Shown here: positions 1 through 7,858 of the stretch, in pieces | Layout of the letters: the number at the start of each line of letters is the position of its first letter | How positions within the stretch are numbered: the first letter of the stretch is position 1 | Assembly (NCBI GenBank): GCA_964384675.1 | Contig: CAYLNK010000151.1 | Location: 1 to 14,589, forward strand | DNA: 14,589 nt | Source of the DNA: CAYLNK01 sp964384675 | GTDB taxonomy: Bacteria > Acidobacteriota > Thermoanaerobaculia > UBA5066 | Direction: 5' to 3' | Notes under the pieces: generated by a model | Database searches by the model: none | What the model saw: the letters and a program-made list of their open reading frames with translations, nothing else | What the model was told of the DNA's origin: nothing | Translations under genes and position numbers: made by a program

Positions 1-603
1 ACGCACGCGGCCGCGCTGTCCCAGGTGCCGCTCCTGCCGGAGGAGCTCCTCGCGCAGAAGGACCTCTTCCCGGAAGGGCGCCTCGACCAGGACCTCCAGC
101 AGGTCGACCTCCGCGGGCGCAACTCGTGGCGTCTCCTGCTCGACGAGGTGCCGTCCGTCGAGCTCCTCGAGGTGCAGCTCGTGAACGCGGTCGCGCCGTT
201 CGTCCTCAACGCGCGCCTGAAGCCGCTGATGATGAAGACGCCGGGGCGCGACAAGCACATCGTGAACGTGTCGGCGGTCGAGGGGCAGTTCTACCGGAAG
301 TGGAAGACGACCCGGCACCCGCACACCAACATGGCCAAGGCCGCGCTCAACATGATGACCCGCACCGCCGCAGCCGACTACCAGGCGGATGGGATCCACA
401 TGAACAGCGTCGACACCGGCTGGGTCACCGACGAGGACCCCGTGGAGATCGCCGCGAAGAAGATGGTCGAGCAGCGGTTCCACCCGCCGCTCGACATCGT
501 CGACGGCGCGGCGCGGATCGTCGACCCGATCGTCACCGGCATCAGGACCGGCGTGCACGTCTGGGGGCAATTCCTGAAGGACTACAAGCCGACGGACTGG
601 TAG
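1..603 (+). CDS. SDR-family oxidoreductase, 5' truncated by the window edge
   Basis: The frame is open from base 1 and ends at TAG 601-603, so this is the C-terminal part of a short-chain dehydrogenase/reductase; the Rossmann nucleotide-binding N-terminus lies outside. An in-frame GTG at 25 is unlikely to be the true start because the reading frame continues upstream of it. Visible SDR landmarks are LVNAVAPF (the structural Asn of the family), VNVSAVEG with the usual catalytic Ser at 271-273, then HPHTNMAKAALNMMTRT, and finally NSVDTGWVTDE, equivalent to the N-x-x-x-P-G loop. The Lys of the YxxxK motif is present (337-339), but the position four residues before it is Thr (325-327), not Tyr, with His just before. 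I recognise HTNMAKAALNMMTRT as typical of a divergent SDR subgroup found in bacteria and some eukaryotes, so the change is probably a family trait rather than damage. The substrate is unknown. Confidence 0.85.
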   Translation, partial: THAAALSQVPLLPEELLAQKDLFPEGRLDQDLQQVDLRGRNSWRLLLDEVPSVELLEVQLVNAVAPFVLNARLKPLMMKTPGRDKHIVNVSAVEGQFYRKWKTTRHPHTNMAKAALNMMTRTAAADYQADGIHMNSVDTGWVTDEDPVEIAAKKMVEQRFHPPLDIVDGAARIVDPIVTGIRTGVHVWGQFLKDYKPTDW

Positions 604-656
604 CGGCGGCCGCCCGCGAGGGATCGGCCGTCGTGTTCAGCTGCCGTCGCTTCGCG

Positions 657-662
657 TAGACT
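657..662 (+). promoter_or_regulatory. Putative -10 element for a leaderless transcript
   Basis: TAGACT sits six bases before the ATG at 669, inside the 65-bp gap after the dehydrogenase gene. A -10 here would place the transcription start at or next to the ATG, giving a leaderless mRNA, which fits the lack of any Shine-Dalgarno upstream of that ATG. The -35 region (about 634-639, TGTTCA) is a poor match. The assignment rests on position and on the similar GTAGACT...CGATG arrangement near 11799; it is inference. Confidence 0.35.
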
Positions 663-668
663 TTGTCG

Positions 669-3600
669 ATGAAAACGTCGGACGTGCGCCTCCGTGGGGA
701 GCGTGTTCGCGCTGTCTTCGCGGCGGTCGTGTGGCTGTCGTCGCTCGAGTCACTCCCGGCGAACGCCGTCCATCCGGTCCCGTCGGCGCTGGGGGCCTGG
801 GACCAGGAGGTGGTGGTCCCGATCGTCCTCTCCGGGGAGGGGCTGAACGGCTCGTTCTTCACGTCCGAGCTGACGTTGACCAACCGCGGGACGACCGACG
901 CGACCGTCGACCTCACGTACACCGCCGCGTTCGGCGGCGGGGGCGGCACCGCGCGCGACACGCTCGCCGCGGGGCGGCAGAGGACGGTCGCGAGCGCGAT
1001 CGACTACCTCGCGTCGCTCGGCGTGCCGTTGCCCACCTCCGGGAGCCGGGGCGGGACGCTTCGCGTGCGCTTCACCGGCCTCTCGGCGCCTTCCGTCGGC
1101 GCGGCCACGGTGCGGACGACGACCGCGGTCGCGGGAGGGCGGGCCGGTCTCGCGTACGCAGCCCTCGCGCCGTCCTCGGCGGTCGGACCGGTCACGCTCT
1201 GCGGGCTCCGGCAGACGGCGACCGACCGCTCCAACCTGGCGCTCGTGAACGCCGGCGCCGCCACCGAAGGAAGCGTCGTCCTGCGTGTCACCGTGTTCTC
1301 GGGCGACCCCTCTTCGACGCCGCGGTCGAAGGTCCTGCCCGACGTGACGCTCGCGCCCGGAGCCTTCGGTCAGCTCGACGGGGTCCTCGCCTCGAACGGG
1401 CTCGCGCTGTCGAACGGGTACGCGCAGGTGGAGCGTGTGAGCGGGACGGCGCCGTGGACGGCGTACGCCGTCGTCAACGACCAGGGGAGCTCCGACGGCT
1501 CCTTCGTACCGCCCGTCCTCGCGGCGGCCGGCGCGGGCAAGAGCGGGATCACGTTGCCGGTCGCGGTGGAGGCCGGTCCGTACACCACCGAGCTGGTCGT
1601 GACCAACCTCGGCGCCGCGCGGAGCGTCACGCTGACGTACGTCGCCTCGGCGATCCAGGCGCCCGGCAATGCCGCGTCGCTCACGCTCGCGCTCGCGCCG
1701 GGGGAGCAGCGGGTCGTCGCCGGCTTCGTCGAGACGCTCCGCGCGCGGGGGGTGCCGGGCGTCGGCGCGGCGGGACAGACGTTCGCCGGGGCCGTGTTCC
1801 TCGCGGCGTCGAGCGGGGACGTGTCGGGGCTGGTGCTCGGCGCGAGGACGTCTTCCCCGGGCGGTGGTGGACGTTTCGGCCTCTTCTATCCGGGCGTGCC
1901 GTACGGCAGCTCGGCCACCGACACCGCCTGGCTCTACGGCCTCCGGCAGGACGGCGAGAACCGCTCGAACGTCGCGATCGTGAACACGGGGGAGGGGGAC
2001 GCGAGCGCCTCCACGTTCCGGGTCGACCTGTACGACGGGGAGACGGGTGTCCTCGCCGGCTCCGTCCCCGGGATCACGGTGCCGGCGCGAGGCTGGACGC
2101 AGCTCAGCTCGATCCTGTCGCAGGCCGCGCCGGCTTCCCGGTCGGCGTACGCGCGGGTGACGCGCACGTCCGGCACGAACCCGTTCCTCTCCTACGCGGT
2201 CGTGAACGACGGAGGTGCGCCGGGCCAGCGGAGCGACGACGGCGCGTTCGTCGCGATGGACCTCGCGGGTCAGGGAGCCGGACCGCGGGTCCGGCTCGAA
2301 CGGATCTTCCCCGGCACCGACACCGTCTCCTTCGGCCTGCCGCTCGCGCCCGGCACCGTCTCGGACACCGCGGCGATCCGCGTCAGCATCGGCGGTGTGC
2401 GCGTCAACGACGCGCACGTCAAGCCGCTTCTCCGCGATCACGACGCCAACGGCGAGCCGACGGGCCTCCGCGCCGTGCTCGTGCAGCTCCCGGCGAGCCT
2501 GATGCCGGGCCCGACGCTCAGCGTCGACGTGGCGTTCGACGGCGGCGGCTCGCTGCCGCCCGCCTACGTCGTCCCGTTCGCGACCCTCAGCCGGCCGTCC
2601 GACGAGACGGCGCCCGTCGTCGACCGGACGATCGTGAAGGAGGGCGACGTCTACCGGCTGAAGGAGTCGAACCCGCGTTCCGTCACGATCCACGCCGGTC
2701 GCGAGCCGGCCGTCATCGCGCACTTCCCGCCCGGCTACCTCGCGCGTTCCGGATTCCTCGGTCCGCAGGTGAGCGCCGAGGACGTCGCCTCCGACCCCGG
2801 GAGCGGCGGGCTGAAGTTCCTCTCCGAAGCGCTCACGCCGTTCGTCCGCTCGTCGTACTACGAGGAGACGTATCCGCTCCACCCCGACGGTGTCGCGGTC
2901 TTCGATCCCGCCACCAACTTCGAGGGCTGGCTCTACGACCGGTGCGCGACGCTCCTCACCGCGTCTTCGCACGCCGGCGACCCGGCGATGCTGCGGCACG
3001 CGCTCCGGACGTGCTCGTACTACAGCTCGAGGATCACGCTCGACGGCGCGAACCGGGGCATCTTCACCGGGAAGGCCGACCCCGACGTGAAGTACTCCCA
3101 TCTGCGCGGGATCTATGCCTATTACGCGCTCACGGGCGACGAGGGGGCCCTCGCCTCCGGGCGCGCCATCGCCGACCTCTGGAACACGGAGCCGTTCACG
3201 ATCGGCCCGTACCGGCAGGGGCATCTCCGCGGCGTGGACAAGCTCTTCACCGAGCGGCTTCTCGGCACGGGTCTCGAGGGGCTCTACTACGGCTTCCGGC
3301 TGACGGACGACAGGGCCTACCTCGGCGCCTTCGAGCAGGTGCTCGACACCGCGTACCGCCACGTCACCACGAAGGAGCAGTCGGAGCTGGTGGCGATCAA
3401 TCTGGATCCGAACGCGCCGCCGTTCCCGCCGCAGAACTGCTTCATACACACCGCGCTCCAGCACGACGAAGGCGACTCGAGCCAGCCGTGGTGCTCCGGC
3501 TGGATGAGCGAGCTCCTCATCGACAGCCTCCTCTTCTACCAGGCGCAGACGGCCGATCCGCGCGTGGACGAAATCTTCGTCCGCCTCGGACGGTTCCTGC

Positions 3601-4196
3601 GCGACGTCGGGTCGAGCTACTTCCAGGGAAATCCCCTTCCCGACAGCTTCCTCGCGCCCTCCGTCTGCTACGACGTCTCGAGGGGCCAGGACACCCGGAT
3701 GCTCATCCCGCTCTACGGCTCGGGACTCTTCGCCGGCGGGACGCGGGGCAACTACGGCCAGTACGACGACACCGAGCACTGCACCGATGCCACCGCGCTG
3801 ACGGCCGCCGCGCTGCGCGGGCTCGCGCGGCAGGGGAAGCTCGATCAGGGCGGACCCATCGGTCCGTTCCCGACGGAGGGCGCGTCGCTCGTCCAGCTGC
3901 AGAACGAGTTCGCGTTCTGCTCGATGATGACGTTCACCTATTGGACCAGGACGCGCCGCGACCCCGCGGTCTGGACCAGCGCGGACCTCGCGCCGGGGGC
4001 CGCCGACCCCGCGGCGTTCATCCTCCAGAACAAGATCGGCTTTCCGAGCCACCCGTCGACGCCGCTCCGGAAGCTGAGCTGGTGGTTCAACACGTCGATG
4101 CTGCAGTTCGGGCTCCTCCGCGACGCCGGAGTCCAGGTTCCGGTCCTCTCGCCGGGTGCGGTCCAGCCCTCCGGGCAGACGTGTCCGCCGCGCTGA
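669..4196 (+). CDS. Large secreted protein: two beta-sandwich-like repeats plus a helical toroid-like C-terminal domain
   Basis: This 1175-residue protein starts at ATG 669; an in-frame TTG at 663 is less likely. Residues 1-33 look like a signal peptide (basic n-region, hydrophobic AVFAAVVWLSSL, cleavage after ANA). Residues about 48-290 and 294-530 form a tandem duplication: GLRQ...RSN-A-VN-G occurs at 179 and 424, and YAVVND followed by DG-FV occurs at 266 and 509. These Gly/Thr/Val-rich segments read as secreted beta-sandwich modules of the 'SELTLTNRG' type I associate with Acidobacteriota proteins. Another beta-rich stretch follows (about 535-640). Residues about 700-1170 are helical and rich in Tyr, Trp and Cys (for example WCSGW at 941-945), with regularly spaced helices that recall an alpha/alpha toroid as in several glycoside hydrolase and polysaccharide lyase families. 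No catalytic residues can be assigned. It probably acts at or outside the cell surface. Its stop overlaps the start of the next gene by 16 bases. Confidence 0.8.
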   Translation: MKTSDVRLRGERVRAVFAAVVWLSSLESLPANAVHPVPSALGAWDQEVVVPIVLSGEGLNGSFFTSELTLTNRGTTDATVDLTYTAAFGGGGGTARDTLAAGRQRTVASAIDYLASLGVPLPTSGSRGGTLRVRFTGLSAPSVGAATVRTTTAVAGGRAGLAYAALAPSSAVGPVTLCGLRQTATDRSNLALVNAGAATEGSVVLRVTVFSGDPSSTPRSKVLPDVTLAPGAFGQLDGVLASNGLALSNGYAQVERVSGTAPWTAYAVVNDQGSSDGSFVPPVLAAAGAGKSGITLPVAVEAGPYTTELVVTNLGAARSVTLTYVASAIQAPGNAASLTLALAPGEQRVVAGFVETLRARGVPGVGAAGQTFAGAVFLAASSGDVSGLVLGARTSSPGGGGRFGLFYPGVPYGSSATDTAWLYGLRQDGENRSNVAIVNTGEGDASASTFRVDLYDGETGVLAGSVPGITVPARGWTQLSSILSQAAPASRSAYARVTRTSGTNPFLSYAVVNDGGAPGQRSDDGAFVAMDLAGQGAGPRVRLERIFPGTDTVSFGLPLAPGTVSDTAAIRVSIGGVRVNDAHVKPLLRDHDANGEPTGLRAVLVQLPASLMPGPTLSVDVAFDGGGSLPPAYVVPFATLSRPSDETAPVVDRTIVKEGDVYRLKESNPRSVTIHAGREPAVIAHFPPGYLARSGFLGPQVSAEDVASDPGSGGLKFLSEALTPFVRSSYYEETYPLHPDGVAVFDPATNFEGWLYDRCATLLTASSHAGDPAMLRHALRTCSYYSSRITLDGANRGIFTGKADPDVKYSHLRGIYAYYALTGDEGALASGRAIADLWNTEPFTIGPYRQGHLRGVDKLFTERLLGTGLEGLYYGFRLTDDRAYLGAFEQVLDTAYRHVTTKEQSELVAINLDPNAPPFPPQNCFIHTALQHDEGDSSQPWCSGWMSELLIDSLLFYQAQTADPRVDEIFVRLGRFLRDVGSSYFQGNPLPDSFLAPSVCYDVSRGQDTRMLIPLYGSGLFAGGTRGNYGQYDDTEHCTDATALTAAALRGLARQGKLDQGGPIGPFPTEGASLVQLQNEFAFCSMMTFTYWTRTRRDPAVWTSADLAPGAADPAAFILQNKIGFPSHPSTPLRKLSWWFNTSMLQFGLLRDAGVQVPVLSPGAVQPSGQTCPPR
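810..2260 (+). repeat. Tandem internal duplication of an approximately 245-residue module
   Basis: Two copies of a beta-rich module lie head to tail inside the secreted protein. Matching landmarks are 243-245 residues apart: GLRQ with RSN-A-VN-G (codons from 1203 and from 1938) and YAVVND with a downstream DG-FV (from 1464 and from 2193). The similarity is seen at protein level; the copies have diverged, so this is an old duplication rather than a recent one. Confidence 0.75.
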
Positions 4197-5932
4197 GCGG
4201 GACGCGGCTCCGGCGGTGGCTCGAGGACCGGCGCGCGCCGCTCCTCCTCGCTGGCCTCGCGTCCCTGCTGATGATGCCCGCGCTCTTCGTCGGCTTCATC
4301 GCCGACGACTGGTTCCACCGGATCGTCCTCCTCCGCCTCGGCGGGTGGACGGACGCCCGCCCGCTTCGCGACCTGTACGCGTTCTTCCCGGCCGAGGAGG
4401 GCGGCTGGAGGCTCGATCCCGAGACGGCGTGGTGGACCGAAGCGTCCACACGCATCCGCTTCGGAAGACCCCTCTCGGCCTTCACCCACGTCCTCGACGA
4501 CGCGCTCTGGCCCGACTCCCCGTTCCTTCAGCACCTGCACAGCCTCGTCTGGCTCGCGCTCGGGGTGTGGATCGTCGCGATGCTGTACCGCGGCGTGCTC
4601 GCCCCGGGGGCCGCGGGCCTGGCCGGGCTCCTCTTCGCCGTGGAGCAATCCCACGTGGTGGTGGCGGGATGGCTCGCGAACCGCAGCGCGCTCCTCTGTC
4701 TCGTCTTCGGCGTGGCCGCGCTCCGGGCGCACCTCGTCTGGCGCCGGACGCGTGCCCCGCGTCACCTCCTCCTGGCCTTGGCCCTGCTGGCGGTCGGGCT
4801 CGGTTGCGGGGAGGCCGCGCTCGCCGCCGCGGCGTACGTCCTCGCCTGGCAGGTGACGTGCGAGGAAGGCCCGTGGATCGAGCGGCTCCGGTCGGTCGTC
4901 CCGTGCGGAGCGCTCGTCGTGCTGTGGCAGGTCGCGTACCGGGCGCTCGGTTTCGGGGCCAGCGGTGCCTCGATGTACCTCGACCCCGGCGAACAGCCGC
5001 TCCGCTTCCTCGGCGCGCTCGTCGAGCGTGCCCCGCTCTTTCTCGGCGGGCTCCTGTTCCGGGCACCCGTCGACCTCTCGATGTTCCTGCCGCCGGCGCC
5101 CCGTATCGCGGCGGCGGCCGTCTGCGGACTCCTCGTCTGCGGCCTCGCCTGGGTGCTGCGGGGGCTCCTTCGCCGCGACGCTCGCGCGAGGTTCTGGTGC
5201 CTCGGGATGGTGCTGTCGCTCGTCCCGTTCTGCACGACGTTCCCGCAGAGCCGTCTCCTCCTCTTCCCGGCGGTCGGGGCGTGCGGTCTCCTCGCGACGT
5301 GGTTCGAGGCGTCCGGGGTGTGGCCCTTCGCGGGGCCGTCCCCGGCCCCGAAGCGGCGCCTCGCGGGCGCGCTCCTCGTCCTCCACGGTCCGCTGGCGGC
5401 GCTCCTCGTGCCCGTCTCCGTGGGGGCGCTTCCCGTGCTGGGCACCGTCACGTCCGCCGTGACCCGCCAGGCTCCGCGTGGGCCGGAGGTCGCGGGTCAG
5501 ACGTTCGTCTTCGTGAACGGCACCGAGTTCCTGCTGGCGTACCTCCAGCTGATGAGGACGGCCCGAGGGGACGCGCCGACGCCTCGCCGGATGGCGCTCC
5601 TGAGCTCACTCGCGACGGCCAGCCGGGTCGAGCGTCCCGACGCACGGACGCTCGTGATCACGACCGGGCCCGGCTGGTTCCACCACGAGCTCGACGGCGC
5701 CTTCCTGCGGCCCGGACGCCGCTTCACGGCGGGGGAGAGGGTCGAGCGGCCCGACTACGTGGCGGAGATCCGCTCGACGACGGGCGACGGCCGCCCGCTC
5801 GAGGTGGCGTTCCGGTTCCGGGAGCCGCTCGAGAGCGCCGGCCTCCGTTGGCTCTGCTGGAAGGAGGGCCGCCTCGTTCCGTTCGCGCTGCCGGTGGTCG
5901 GGGCCGGCACGACACTCACGCGTGGGTTCTGA
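4181..5932 (+). CDS. Polytopic membrane protein with GT-C glycosyltransferase-like N-terminus
   Basis: I choose GTG 4181 (583 residues), which overlaps the previous gene's stop (4194-4196); the next in-frame ATG (4271) would remove most of the first membrane helix. TM1 is about residues 20-40 and is followed at once by DDWFH (42-46). An acidic pair in the first extracytoplasmic loop after TM1 is the hallmark of GT-C enzymes such as the PMT/ArnT-like families, which transfer sugars from polyprenyl-phosphate donors outside the cytoplasmic membrane. Roughly ten further hydrophobic segments follow (such as SLVWLALGVWIVAMLY and AAAVCGLLVCGLAWVL), with a conserved-looking GWLANRSALL stretch. From about residue 425 to the end the protein becomes a less hydrophobic, probably extracytoplasmic domain. 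The donor and acceptor are unknown. The overlap implies translational coupling with the secreted protein, so it may modify or help display it or its glycan target. A non-enzymatic membrane protein of similar topology is possible. Confidence 0.7.
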   Translation: MSAALSGTRLRRWLEDRRAPLLLAGLASLLMMPALFVGFIADDWFHRIVLLRLGGWTDARPLRDLYAFFPAEEGGWRLDPETAWWTEASTRIRFGRPLSAFTHVLDDALWPDSPFLQHLHSLVWLALGVWIVAMLYRGVLAPGAAGLAGLLFAVEQSHVVVAGWLANRSALLCLVFGVAALRAHLVWRRTRAPRHLLLALALLAVGLGCGEAALAAAAYVLAWQVTCEEGPWIERLRSVVPCGALVVLWQVAYRALGFGASGASMYLDPGEQPLRFLGALVERAPLFLGGLLFRAPVDLSMFLPPAPRIAAAAVCGLLVCGLAWVLRGLLRRDARARFWCLGMVLSLVPFCTTFPQSRLLLFPAVGACGLLATWFEASGVWPFAGPSPAPKRRLAGALLVLHGPLAALLVPVSVGALPVLGTVTSAVTRQAPRGPEVAGQTFVFVNGTEFLLAYLQLMRTARGDAPTPRRMALLSSLATASRVERPDARTLVITTGPGWFHHELDGAFLRPGRRFTAGERVERPDYVAEIRSTTGDGRPLEVAFRFREPLESAGLRWLCWKEGRLVPFALPVVGAGTTLTRGF

Positions 5933-6015
5933 TTCGCCCGGATTCCCGCGAGAGGTAACGGACCGTGTGGACTGCACCCGAGGACGTGAGCGATCGCGTA
6001 GCGGGTGGAGCGCGT

Positions 6016-6057
6016 GTCGACCCTCCGCACCTTCGTGCGGCCTGTCGCCGGGTCGAT
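6016..6057 (+). other. Nested inverted repeat / possible structured RNA element
   Basis: An inner perfect hairpin, CCGCAC-CTTC-GTGCGG (6025-6040), is enclosed by an outer 7-bp stem, TCGACCC (6017-6023) with GGGTCGA (6050-6056), extendable by a G-U pair. The internal loop is asymmetric (1 base against 9). No T-run follows, so it is not a classical terminator. It could be a 3' end structure of the upstream operon, a leader element of the sorA-like gene, or chance in GC-rich DNA. Confidence 0.35.
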
Positions 6058-6230
6058 CAACTCCTCGAAGGGCCCTCGGCGATGCGGCCACAGGCCATCC
6101 GACGACCGACCCGAAGCTCCTCGAGAGCACGGTCATCTCGCTCCTCCCGCCGTTCGTCGCGATCCATTCTCGGCCGGCCGGAAGGGGAGCTCCAGCCGCG
6201 CACGGCCTTCCTCCGATGGCGGATCGGGCG

Positions 6231-6236
6231 TAGCCT
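6231..6236 (+). promoter_or_regulatory. Possible -10 element for the sorAB-like operon
   Basis: TAGCCT lies 30 bases before the ATG at 6267, leaving room for a leader of about 24 bases that carries the Shine-Dalgarno. It resembles the GTAGACT elements near 657 and 11799. No good -35 is visible, so this is weak. Confidence 0.25.
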
Positions 6237-6266
6237 GCGCGCGGCACGATCGACGGAGGAAGACGC

Positions 6267-7433
6267 ATGACCGACCCGCGCCCGGGTCTCTCGCGACGGC
6301 GTTTCGCGGCGCTCGCGGCGTCCGCCGCGGCGGCCGCCGCCTTCCCCGGTACCACGCTCCCGGCGCTCGGTGCGGGCGCCGGAAAGCCTCGCCGGATGCT
6401 CCAGGTGAACGGCTACACCGTCGACGCGGAGACGCCGCTCGACCTCCTGGGGGAGAGCTACCTGACGCCGAACGACCTCTTCTTCGTCCGGCACCACTGG
6501 CACCCGCAGATGCCCGATCCGAAGGAGTGGGCGCTCACGGTGGATGGCGAGGTGGGGAAGCCCCTGAAGCTCAGCCTGGCCGACCTGAAGAAGCTGCCGA
6601 AGGCGAGCGCCACCTGCGTCCTGATGTGCGCCGGGAACGGCCGCTTCTTCCAGAAGCCCGTCGTGCCCGGCGTGCAGTGGAAGTTCGGGGCCGTCGGGAA
6701 CGCGCGCTGGACCGGTGTGCGCGTGAAGGACGTCCTTCAGAAGGCCGGGCTGAAGGGTGCCGCGAAGCACCTCCACACGTTCGGGACCGACAAGCCGCCG
6801 GGCAAGGTCCCGCCGTTCCACCGGAGCCTCGAGATCGAGAAGGCGCTGGAGGACGGGATCATCGCGTACGAGATGAACGGCGAGCCGCTTCCCGCGCTCC
6901 ACGGCGCCCCGGCGCGCCTCGTCGTGCCGGGCTGGGCCGGCGACCACTGGATGAAGTGGCTCGAGCGGATCTCGCCGCAGGCCGAGGCGCAGAAGGGCTT
7001 CTTCATGGACGTGGCGTACCGGTACCCGAAGGTCCCCGGCGCGCCCGGCGTGGCGTTCAAGCCGGAGGAGATGTCCCCCGTCACCAGTCTCCTCGTGAAG
7101 TCGAACTTCACGGACTACCCCTCGACGGTCAAAGCGGGGACGTCCGTCACGCTGCGTGGGATCGCGCTGTCCGGCGCCCCGGACGTCGCCAGGGTCGAGA
7201 TCAGCGCGGACGGCGGCGAGACGTGGGCCGTCGCGGCGCTCGAGGGACCGCACGACCGGTACGCGTGGCGCCTCTTCCGCCACGTCTGGAAGCCGGCGGC
7301 GCCCGGCAAGGTCACGTTGGTGGCGCGGGCGACCGACAGCCGCGGCAGCGTCCAGCCGAAGGACGCGGTGTGGAACCAGAGCGGCTACTTCTACAACGGC
7401 TGGCACACCGTCGACGTGGAGGTGACCGGGTGA
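6267..7433 (+). CDS. sorA: Sulfite oxidase-type molybdopterin oxidoreductase, SorA-like (Tat-exported)
   Basis: The 388-residue product carries a twin-arginine signal (SRRRFAALAAS, residues 9-19) followed by an Ala-rich hydrophobic stretch, consistent with export of a folded molybdenum enzyme to the periplasm. The ATG at 6267 has GGAGGA six bases upstream. The N-terminal domain matches the sulfite oxidase molybdopterin fold: FFVRHHWH supplies Arg75 and His77, as in the R-x-H motif of the family, and CAGNGR (121-126) supplies Cys121, the expected molybdenum ligand, with Arg126 five residues later as in SorA. HGAPARLVVPGWAG and MKWL are typical of the substrate/cofactor pocket. Residues about 265-388 resemble the Ig-like dimerisation domain (VEISADGGETW; YNGWHTVDVEV). 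By family knowledge it would oxidise sulfite to sulfate and pass electrons to the cytochrome encoded immediately downstream. A different substrate (another sulfite oxidase-family role) cannot be excluded. Confidence 0.82.
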   Translation: MTDPRPGLSRRRFAALAASAAAAAAFPGTTLPALGAGAGKPRRMLQVNGYTVDAETPLDLLGESYLTPNDLFFVRHHWHPQMPDPKEWALTVDGEVGKPLKLSLADLKKLPKASATCVLMCAGNGRFFQKPVVPGVQWKFGAVGNARWTGVRVKDVLQKAGLKGAAKHLHTFGTDKPPGKVPPFHRSLEIEKALEDGIIAYEMNGEPLPALHGAPARLVVPGWAGDHWMKWLERISPQAEAQKGFFMDVAYRYPKVPGAPGVAFKPEEMSPVTSLLVKSNFTDYPSTVKAGTSVTLRGIALSGAPDVARVEISADGGETWAVAALEGPHDRYAWRLFRHVWKPAAPGKVTLVARATDSRGSVQPKDAVWNQSGYFYNGWHTVDVEVTG

Positions 7434-7840
7434 GAAGGCTCGTTCCGCTCGGCCTCGCCGTCGTGATCGCGCTCACCGCCTCCGGCCAGCAGCCCGCGGC
7501 GTCCGCCGGCCCGATGACGTCCGCGACCAAGGCGAAGACGGCGAAGCCCGCGAGCTTCGACGAGAGCCTCCCGTCCCTGGGGATGCAGCTCTCCGAGCTT
7601 CCGGCCGGCCCGGGCCAAGCGGTCGCCTCCGGCGCCTGTCTCGCCTGCCACTCCGCCGACATGCTCCGGCAGCAGCGGCTCGACGAGAAGAAGTGGTCGG
7701 CGAGCGTCACCAAGATGATCGGCTGGGGCGCCGAGGTGCCCGAGTCGAAGAAGGACGAGCTGATCGGCTACCTCGTGAAGAGCTTCGGCCCCGACAACGA
7801 CCGCTTCACGCCGCTGGTGACGCGGCCGGTGGGGAAGTAG
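7430..7840 (+). CDS. sorB: Mono-haem c-type cytochrome, SorB-like electron acceptor
   Basis: The GTG at 7430 overlaps the stop of the SorA-like gene (GTGA, bases 7430-7433), so translation is almost certainly coupled. The 136-residue product has a signal peptide (MRRLVPLGLAVVIALTASG) and a low-complexity Ala/Lys/Pro linker. It has one haem-binding CLACH (Cys70, Cys73, His74) and later Met residues, such as the one in TKMIGWGAEVP, that could be the axial ligand. It ends in a helix (KKDELIGYLVKSFG) typical of class I cytochromes c. It should sit in the periplasm and accept electrons from the molybdenum subunit. The SorB name rests on haem type, size and overlap with sorA rather than on a distinctive sequence signature. 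Export would be by Sec while the partner uses Tat. Confidence 0.8.
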   Translation: MRRLVPLGLAVVIALTASGQQPAASAGPMTSATKAKTAKPASFDESLPSLGMQLSELPAGPGQAVASGACLACHSADMLRQQRLDEKKWSASVTKMIGWGAEVPESKKDELIGYLVKSFGPDNDRFTPLVTRPVGK

Positions 7841-7858
7841 CCGGCGCTCGCGGATCAC

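Larger units (their letters stand above)
5933..6266. other. Intergenic region of 334 bp without a supported gene
   Basis: No reading frame here has convincing protein-like composition; the translations are Arg/Pro/Ser-rich, as expected from shadows of GC-rich DNA. It holds a nested stem-loop (6016-6057), a possible -10 TAGCCT (6231-6236), and a clear Shine-Dalgarno GGAGGA (6255-6260) for the following sulfite oxidase-like gene. A U-tract that would make an intrinsic terminator is absent. Confidence 0.6.

Noticed and set aside
604..616. GC palindrome just after the SDR stop codon as a terminator
   Set aside because: GGCGGCCGCC has no loop and no following T-run; such palindromes are common in DNA of this composition.
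750..4052. 1100-codon open frame on the - strand
   Set aside because: It is an Arg/Glu/Val-rich antisense shadow of the secreted protein, caused by the high-GC third positions.
731..4180. Very long open frame on the + strand running into the membrane protein
   Set aside because: Its translation before 4181 is Arg/Pro/Ala-rich and shadows the secreted protein in another frame; only the part from GTG 4181 has membrane-protein character.
5922..6233. Small + strand open frame in the gap before the sorA-like gene
   Set aside because: It overlaps the membrane protein's end, has no ribosome binding site, and has Arg/Ser/Pro-rich composition without recognisable structure.
6005..7429. In-frame upstream extension of the cytochrome c gene
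   Set aside because: It shadows the sorA-like gene; the GTG at 7430 gives a clean signal peptide and a stop/start overlap.
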